64,000 nucleotides of DNA from Alisma plantago-aquatica (Eukaryota; Streptophyta; Magnoliopsida; Alismatales; Alismataceae), in NCBI GenBank assembly GCA_963693085.1, contig OY856409.1, positions 1,166,573,249 to 1,166,637,248 of the forward strand, given 5' to 3'. Below, piece after piece: positions 57,316-64,000 of this stretch (position 1 is the stretch's first letter; the number at the start of each line of letters is the position of its first letter). The notes below the pieces were generated by a model. It saw nothing but the letters and a program-made list of their open reading frames with translations, had not been told where the DNA came from and made no database searches. Made by a program: the position numbers and the translations under genes.

Positions 57316-59880
57316 ACAACTGTAGTCTTTTCTAAGATAGACTTGAGATCAAGATATCACCAGTTATGGATTAAGGGAGATGACATACCTAAGTCAACGT
57401 TTAGGACTCGGTATGGTCATTATGAGTTCGTGGTTATACTATTTGGGCTAACCAATGCACCTGTAGCATTCATAGACTTTATGAATAGAGTGTTTCGACT
57501 ATTCCTTTATCAGTTCATGGTGCTTTTCATAGATGATATCATGATATACTCAAGGGACAGTGAGAAACATGAATAACATCTTTGTCAGGCATTGACCGTG
57601 CTGAGGCAACACCAGTTGTACACCAAGTTCAGCAAGTGTGAGTTCTAGCTGAAGGAAGTATCTTGCCTAGGACACATAATATCTACTGAGGATGTTCATA
57701 TGGACCCCAAGAAGGTTTAATATGTGCTGGAGTGGGAACAACTGAAGACGTTGACAGAAGTTTGTAGTTTTTTGGGTTTGGCAGGATATTACATGAGGTT
57801 AATTAAGAACTTCTATACCATAACGTTACCCCTTACAAAGCTGATAAGGAAGTATGTTCCATTCGCATGGGATGAAAAATGTCAACGTGCCTTTCAATTG
57901 TTGAAGGAGAAGTTGACAAGCACACCAATGCTGGTTTTTCCTGAGCAAGGAAAGGGATACATAGTTTTAAGTGATGCATTGAGGAATGTATTGGGTTGTG
58001 TGCTGATGCAAGACAAGAACATGGCTTCTTTTGCTTGACGACATCTTAATTAATAAGAGGAGAACTACCCAAACCATGATTTGGAGTTAGCTATAATGGT
58101 TCATGCCATAAAGATCTAGACTCTCTACCTTTATGGCAATAAGTGTCAGATCTTCACAAACCACAAGAACTTGAAGTACATATTTTTACAGCAGGAGTTG
58201 AATATGAGACAACAATGCTGGATGGAGCTAATCAAAGATTATGACTATACAATTGATTACCATCTAGGGAAGGTAAATTTCGTGGAAGATGAACTGAGCT
58301 GGAAGTATTCTTCTTCGTCATCTATAGATAAGGAACAATTGTATACCTTAGTGTGCCATAAGAGATACATGTTGGTCTCCTTACATCAAATGAATGTTAA
58401 GCCAGAGGCTTCTTTGTTAGCAGGGCTATTGGCACAGTTACATGTGAAGCCTATGCTAAGGCAATAGATTAGAGTGGCACAATAGGCTGATAGCGTGATA
58501 CAATAGATACAACCATAGTTTGGCAGTAAGAAGCGTGATGGATTCTATGAGGCAGATGATGGGACAATGTGTTACCACATCAGAGTCATGGTTCCTGATG
58601 TTGATAATTTGAGAAAGATGGTTCTGGAAGAGGCTCACTCTTCAATGTATGCTATGCACCCAGTTAGCACCAAGATGTACCATAACCTAAAAGACTTATA
58701 TTGGTGGCCTGGCTTGAAGCGTAACATGGTGATGATTGTTGCATATGTCAGTAGGTTAAGGTAGAGCAGCAGAATCCTGTAGGGATGTTGCAACCATTTC
58801 CTATACCACAGTGGAAATCAGATCATGTTACGATGGACTTTGTGGTTGGTCTGCCTAGGATAGCCAAAGGTAATGATTCCATTTGGATGATCATTGATAG
58901 GTTGACCAAGTCATTGTATTCCCTTTCTGTGAAAACAACTTATACACCATAGAATCTCACTCAGATCTATGTTGATGATATAGTGTGTTTGTATGGTGTC
59001 CCAACAACTATCATGTTAGATGGAGGTACTCATTTTACAAGTCATTTTTGGGAGCGCTTGCATACAACTTTGGATACAGAGTTGAAGTTCAGTACTGCCA
59101 TTCACCCACAGCCAGATGGACAGTCTGAGAGGACCATATAGACCTTAGAGGATCTATTGAGAGCATGTGTTATGTAGTTTTTGTCCAGTTGGGACATCCA
59201 CCTTAGTTTGATAGAGTTTTCTTATAAGAACAACTACAAGACATGGAACCATATGAGGTGCTTTATGGGAGATGTTGTAGATCTTTGTTGTGTTGGTATG
59301 GGATAGAAGAATATCATCTTCTAGGTCTTGAGCTTGTGCAGCATACAACAGAGAAGATCAAAGTGATTCAACAATAGTTGAAGGATGCACAGAACATGCA
59401 GAAGTTGTATGCTGATATCCGCCATAGATCGTTGGAGTTCCAAGTGGGAGATTGAGTGTATCTTAAGGTCTCTTCTTGGAAGGGTGTTTTGAGGTTTGGG
59501 AAGAAGGGTAAGTTGGCTCCCAAATTTACGGGACCTTATCCTGTGGTGGCACATGTTGGGAAGGTGGCCTATAAGTTGGAGTTTCCACCTGGGTTGTGTG
59601 GGTTGCATCTAGTATTCCATGTGTCTATGTTGAGGAAGTGACACCCTAATACATAGTTAGTGCTTCATCCTGTGGAGGCTGAGTTGAAGGAGTATATGTC
59701 TTATGTTGAAGGACTTGTATTGATCCTTGATAGAAGAGTGAATAAGTTGAAGAAGAAGGATATTGTTCTAGTTAAGGTTATGTGGCATCATTGTGTTATT
59801 GAGTAAACCACATGGGATCTTGAGGAAGAGATGCGTAGGACTTACCTATCTCTTTTGCTTAGGATTTTGGGGGCGAAATC
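57316..59880 (+). pseudogene. Tekay-like pol pseudogene, 5'-truncated
   Basis: Begins inside reverse transcriptase ([13 protein letters not shown]) with no gag, protease or fingers region. [11 protein letters not shown] is the polymerase site near 57535. RNase H follows (the LSDALRNVLGCVLMQD piece from 57724; TNHKN where TDHKN is expected), then the integrase zinc finger ([15 protein letters not shown] near 58640), a core with LDGG for SDRG near 59018, DGQSERT near 59115, a GPY module (GPYPVVAHVGKVAYKL) and a chromodomain (about 59690-59860). Many in-frame stops and at least one frame change before 59456 show it is long dead. It is closely related in sequence to pol at 20672-24148. Confidence 0.9.
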
Positions 59881-60220
59881 CTTGTTAAGGGTTTATGGCT
59901 TATAAGACCACTGACCTATGTTTTGGGCTAACCCTATTTGCTTTGTCTTGATTAAGTGTTAAGAACCTTTCTCTAATCCTTTAAGATACTTTTAGATCTT
60001 GTGGAGAGATTAAGTCTCCAATTTGAGCTTGTTTGGATGATGTTTGTGCTTGTTTCGGGTCAAATTGCAATTTACCCATTTGTGAGGGTTATATTGCAAT
60101 CTACCACACCTATTGTGTACCTTCTCTTTCTTGGCTTCATGAGAGAGAATGTGATGTTCTGGGGTGCCTTGGATGAGTGGTGACATCACTAGAGGTGATT
60201 AGGGTTTCTAGGGTTTTCAA

Positions 60221-60450
60221 TGTCTCAACCATGTGTGCTTGGTTGGAGTGTCTTGACCTATGTCTCAACCATGTGGTGTGTTTTGGGTGTGTCTCAACCG
60301 AGACACCTACCTTGGGGTGTTGTGTCTCGACCATGATGATCTAGGAGTGGTTTGGGTCGAGATAGTTTCTTCTTGTGTTATGTTTTGACCTTGGTGTCTT
60401 GGTGACCCATTTGTCTCGACCAAGATGTGTTTGTGGCTTTTGTTTCGACC
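60221..60450 (+). repeat. TGTCTCGACC cluster upstream of LTR-c TATA
   Basis: About nine copies of TGTCTCRACC or close variants (60221, 60249, 60261, 60290, 60323, 60381, 60412, 60441) plus inverted ones (CCGAGACACC, GGTCGAGATA at 60355). It ends about 190 bp before the TATA box, the same place as the TATCGGTTT cluster of LTR-a. Confidence 0.85.
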
Positions 60451-60640
60451 TCCTTAAGGTGTTGTGACTGAAACCAACATGTTGGGGACCTAAGTGGTCA
60501 AGACCCAACATTGGTTGTATCAACATCTCATGAATGCAAGGTTTAAGTGGTTGCAAGTTGGTTTCTTGGGGTGGACAAGTGTCCCTTTGGTGCCCTTAGG
60601 TGTTGACACATCACCCCTCACTCTACTTATCTCCTCCTTT

Positions 60641-60650
60641 GGTATATAAC
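60641..60650 (+). promoter_or_regulatory. TATA box of LTR-c
   Basis: GGTATATAACCCC, 740 bp into the LTR, followed by CT-rich leader sequence. Confidence 0.6.
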
Positions 60651-61680
60651 CCCTTTTTCTCTCCATGAAAGTTAACCTTTTGGCCCTCTTCCTTCCTCAC
60701 CCTCTCTTTCTCATCCTTGTATCCTTGAGTATCTCAGAGGACTAATATTAGAGCTCTTGGTGGTCAAGATCACTTGCATGTGGTGACTCTTTCTCATCTT
60801 CAACCTTGGTAAGTGCATGCCTTTCTTTTGTGACATTTTCTTTGGACCTCCTACCCCATATTCTTCTATTTCTTGGCCATAGACCATGGATCATCCATGG
60901 TGTTTTTTTTTTATGAGAACTCCTCATCACAATGGTCATAGGACATGTTTTGACAAGGTGGTACCCAAGTGAGAGGAAGTTTCTTCTCTCTTTGTCTCTT
61001 CTTTCCTTGGTTCGGCCTATGGTTCTCTTACCCTCTTTTCTTGAACAACCTTTGACCTTGGTACCTTCTTATTTTTGAGGTGATGTTGTGGCCAAATGTG
61101 GAGCCTTTGGTGGAGCTTCATCATCCTTGGTGATTGTGTGCTTGGAGCTTGTGATCCTTGGAGTTGACTTCCTTAAGATGAGTTATAGAACACTCTACCC
61201 TCTCTATTATTGCACTTTACCTTACATGTATATTGCCGTTTCTCTCTTGAAATTATTATCTTGATATCCTAGTAGATGATACCATTCTCTAGAACTTGAT
61301 TGGTAGTGGTTATCATGCTTGGTTTTCTTGAAATCCGAAACCCTAATGTAAGGAACCCGATTTTGGAGATGGATGTGTAATGGTGGTTTTATTCCTATCC
61401 TTTGACCTTGGTTTTGATTACATGCATGCTATTTGGAGTTTAGCTTCTATTTTGTATGTGTAAAATGTGGTTTTATCTATCTTGCATGATGTTATTTTAT
61501 GGTGGCTTCATGACCCATGTTTTAGGGTTTTTGGTGATCGATTTTGTGTAAAGGTTCCTCCTTGACGATGGTGGTTTTCATTGATGTTATCTCCTGTTTT
61601 GGATGTGGTTATCTCCTATTCTAATATTGGTTAATCCCCATTTTGATGATGGTCCCTTTCCTTAGTGGTAGCATGACCTT

Positions 61681-62062
61681 AGTGGTCGATATACCATGTT
61701 TTGTCCTTGGGTTGAGACCCTTTGATGCTTGGTGTTTTAGTCGAGATGTTGCTTCTTTTTTGGGTCGAGACATGTTCTCTAGTTTCAATCAAAACACATT
61801 CCTTGTGTTGGTCATGAACTTGCTTTAGTTTTAGTTGAGACACATCTGGTTTTGAGGTCAAGACATGTACTAGCTTTGTGGTCGAGACATGTGCTTTGAT
61901 GGGTGGTCGAAACCCTAACCCATGAGGGGTCGATACATGTGGTTTTTGTAGTTGAGATTCATGTGGTGGTTGTGGTCGAGACACCTTGGGTGAAGGTGGT
62001 CAAGACACCTTGCTTAATGGGTGGTTGAGACACATATGTGTGTGTTAGTCAAGACACACACC
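61681..62062 (+). repeat. GGTCGAGACA cluster downstream in LTR-c
   Basis: About 14 copies of GGTCGAGACAY or variants (GTTGAGAC, GTCAAGACA, GGTCGATAC) with irregular spacing. Orientation is opposite to the cluster at 60221-60450, so one transcript or one DNA strand would contain both complementary forms about 1.3 kb apart. Confidence 0.85.
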
Positions 62063-63440
62063 TAATCATATAATCAACACATGTAAATGAGTAATCATGT
62101 TTTGAACCATGCATCATTATGTTTGGATGATTGGTTGGTTAAACTCTAACCATGTTCCTTAACCTTGATATGATCCAAGAAAATGGGAAGGGTTGTACCT
62201 AGGATTTGGTGATTGAATAAAGTTTTAAAACCCTAATCGGCTATGTATGGAACCCTAACCCTAATTTTTGGGCCATGTTATATGTTTGCTTCTCTCTCAT
62301 GGAATGGTTATCATATTATGATGTTTCTCTCTTCTTCTTATAAGCCCCTAACCTTGAAGGTGGTATTAACATGAATATTATAGCTATTATATGCTATGGT
62401 GAATATGATGTGACACAATATGATGGATATGAGCCTTTATAAGGCATATTGAGACACATGAGATATAGAAATGATGTGGATGGGTCCTATGACCTGGAAA
62501 AGGCTTATTTCCTAGTTGGAGGTTTTAACCTCCAGTTATGTGATTGAGGGATTGACATCCCATGGCAAATGTGACAGTGGTGTTAGCCATGAATGGTAGT
62601 TGTATCATATGATGTTGTGATAGGTTTTTTTTGCAAACATTTTATGACTTTTGAAGTTGTACTATGCCCTTACTTTTTTAGGATTTGTCTGTGGTTTGTA
62701 TGTTGTAACTTGATCGATGCTAAAAGACATCTAATTGACATAACTAATCAAGTGGAACCTAATCATATAGTTTTCCCTGTGCCATAGATCCATCTTCAGT
62801 GTCAGTATTTGTTGGATGGTGAAACATGTTCTCTCTTAGTGGTTTTTTAACTCAATTGGACTGAGATGAGGGGGTGATAGTATGTGCCCATGGTAGGTTT
62901 TCTGGATGCATGCTAGCTCGTAGTTGGGAACCCTTCACATGTAGTGTGTGATGACTGTGCAGTCACAAGTAACTTTTGGTGTGGGTGGTAACTGCTGGAG
63001 GTGAGGCCAAGGGCGAGCCATCATGAGAGTCTTGGGGCTGTGTTAGGCATCCGGGTGCATAGGTTGGGGGGATGTGTGTCACGTTGTGAGTGGATGAGCG
63101 ATCATGAGGCACAAGGCCTGAGCTAGGCATCTGAGTACATAGGAACGAGGGATGTGTGTCACGTCATGAGAGGATGAGCACTGGTGGGTTCCTTGCTTGA
63201 ATGAGATATAGAGGGAGATAGAGAGAGAAAGAGTGAGAGAGGGAAAATATGTGTGAGAGTGAGGGAAGAATCTAGGCCGACCACCTCAGATTTGATGCCT
63301 AGTGCATCATCTTCAACCCTACCTCTAGGGTTTCCAGTCTTAAGCATGTGATGATGGCATGCTAGGGGAAGTTGGAGGGGTTTTAGGGCTGGAACATGAA
63401 CTAAGAAATAAAGAGAGGAGGCTGGAAAATTAGAGGGTGG

Positions 63441-63450
63441 TTTTTATAGG
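63441..63450 (-). promoter_or_regulatory. TATA box, minus strand
   Basis: CCTATAAAAA on the minus strand, followed by ACCACCCTC and a CT-rich stretch. Confidence 0.45.
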
Positions 63451-63611
63451 TGCTATGAGGAAGCATGGTGGTGGTTAGGGATCAAAGATGGTTAACAACC
63501 ATTAGAGGGGGTAAAAGGGGGATAGTAGTGTTTCGCCTGCCCTGCCAAGCTACCCCTCATGCCCATTGACTCTGGGGATAAATTAGGTGGAAAAAGCAAG
63601 TCAAAGAAACA

Positions 63612-63631
63612 AGAGAGAGAGAGAGAGAGAG
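63612..63631 (+). repeat. (GA)n microsatellite
   Basis: About ten GA dinucleotides within a longer purine-rich stretch. Confidence 0.9.
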
Positions 63632-64000
63632 GAAGAAGAGGAGATGGAAAGAGGAGAAGGCAAGCTGGCGAGTAACATTGTTATAGGGGGTGACACAAGA
63701 GGGGCAAAGATCCCACCTCTATCAGATCCAAAATGGATTGACGATCCACTAATTTAATGGTGCATAGGAGGTCCTGGTTGGGAGAGTGGCTAGAAGAGAT
63801 AAAAGAAAGGTAATGTGGGTCAGACACCCTCTTGGGCCCAACTCATGGTAAAAGAAGTGGAAAAATGTTAGAAAATAGGATTTGATGGTCTAGATCATTG
63901 AATAGGCATAAGTCCCTCATATGAGCTCTGATTTGGATGAAAGTTGGTGTGTTGGAAATGTGAGAGATCTATCGACCTTATGAGAAAAAAGTTGTTGCAT

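Larger units (their letters stand above)
59901..62900 (+). repeat. LTR-c: diverged Tekay-like 3' LTR (right edge approximate)
   Basis: TATAAGACCACTGACCT after the chromodomain aligns with the Tekay LTR start, first bases mutated. It is collinear with LTR-a (TTTACCC blocks, TTGGATGAGTGGTGACA, GGGTCCTATGACCTGG) and has the conserved block at 62799-62850. TATA box at 60641-60650. It carries its own motif cluster. LTR-c and LTR-b are not an obvious pair because their motif clusters differ. Confidence 0.65.
62901..64000 (-). repeat. Part of a minus-strand LTR with TATA box
   Basis: No coding domain. The minus strand reads CCTATAAAAACCACCC at 63441-63450 and onward, a TATA box followed by leader-like sequence rich in CT; 63451-64000 would be U3. 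A (GA)10 run is at 63612-63631. Neither LTR end is in view, and the junction with LTR-c is not clear. Confidence 0.4.

Overview
This 64 kb window is plant nuclear DNA made almost entirely of LTR retrotransposons. The evidence is primer sites matching plant initiator tRNA-Met, Copia and chromodomain-bearing Gypsy (Tekay/Del-like) polyproteins, TG...CA LTRs with 5-bp target duplications, and LTRs of 0.7 to 4.7 kb. I find no host gene, tRNA, rRNA or CRISPR array. It looks like intergenic heterochromatin of a large, repeat-rich seed-plant genome; the species cannot be named from this.

Layout. (1) 1-35118: a tandem array of a gag-only, Sirevirus-like non-autonomous retrotransposon with a unit of about 5.46 kb. 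Four LTRs (2887-4517, 8347-9977, 13809-15437, 33488-35118) alternate with four internal regions, the first cut by the window edge. Every interior LTR is shared by two internal regions, and all complete gag copies carry one and the same frameshift. (2) 15934-30147: a young 14.2 kb Tekay-like Gypsy element on the minus strand, inserted in the gag of the fourth unit with target duplication CTATG. Its gag-pol stays in one frame but has four stop codons. (3) 35119-45122: an old Copia element on the plus strand, whose gag is split by a 3.1 kb solo LTR (36481-39590, duplication GTAAC). The array appears to sit in this element's leader. (4) 45123-48585: remains of minus-strand Gypsy-type LTRs. (5) 48586-about 62900: three diverged plus-strand Tekay-like LTR bodies (here a, b, c) around a 5'-truncated pol pseudogene (57316-59880). 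(6) About 62900-64000: part of another minus-strand LTR with a TATA box.

How the parts relate. The apparent order of insertion is: old Tekay-like LTRs; the Copia element; the solo LTR's parent and the gag-only array inside the Copia element; the 14.2 kb Gypsy element inside the array. Nothing in the window is an intact autonomous element. The gag-only family has no protease, integrase or reverse transcriptase and would need them from a Copia relative.

Most interesting signal. The long LTRs share a common backbone, but each carries its own cluster of a short motif: AAACGGTC/GACCGTTT palindromes (14.2 kb element), a related GGTCTTGAGACC palindrome (45.2 kb), GGCCGATAC (LTR-a), CAACCAATGGT (LTR-b), GGTCGAGACA (LTR-c). 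The Copia-type gag-only family has CGGCCGAGTT hairpins. In three families the cluster lies about 140 to 420 bp upstream of a TATA box, and in LTR-a and LTR-c a second cluster in opposite orientation lies downstream. The only length differences between the two LTRs of the 14.2 kb element are one motif unit lost or gained at each of two places. This looks like a fast-turnover, family-specific recognition-site system in LTRs.
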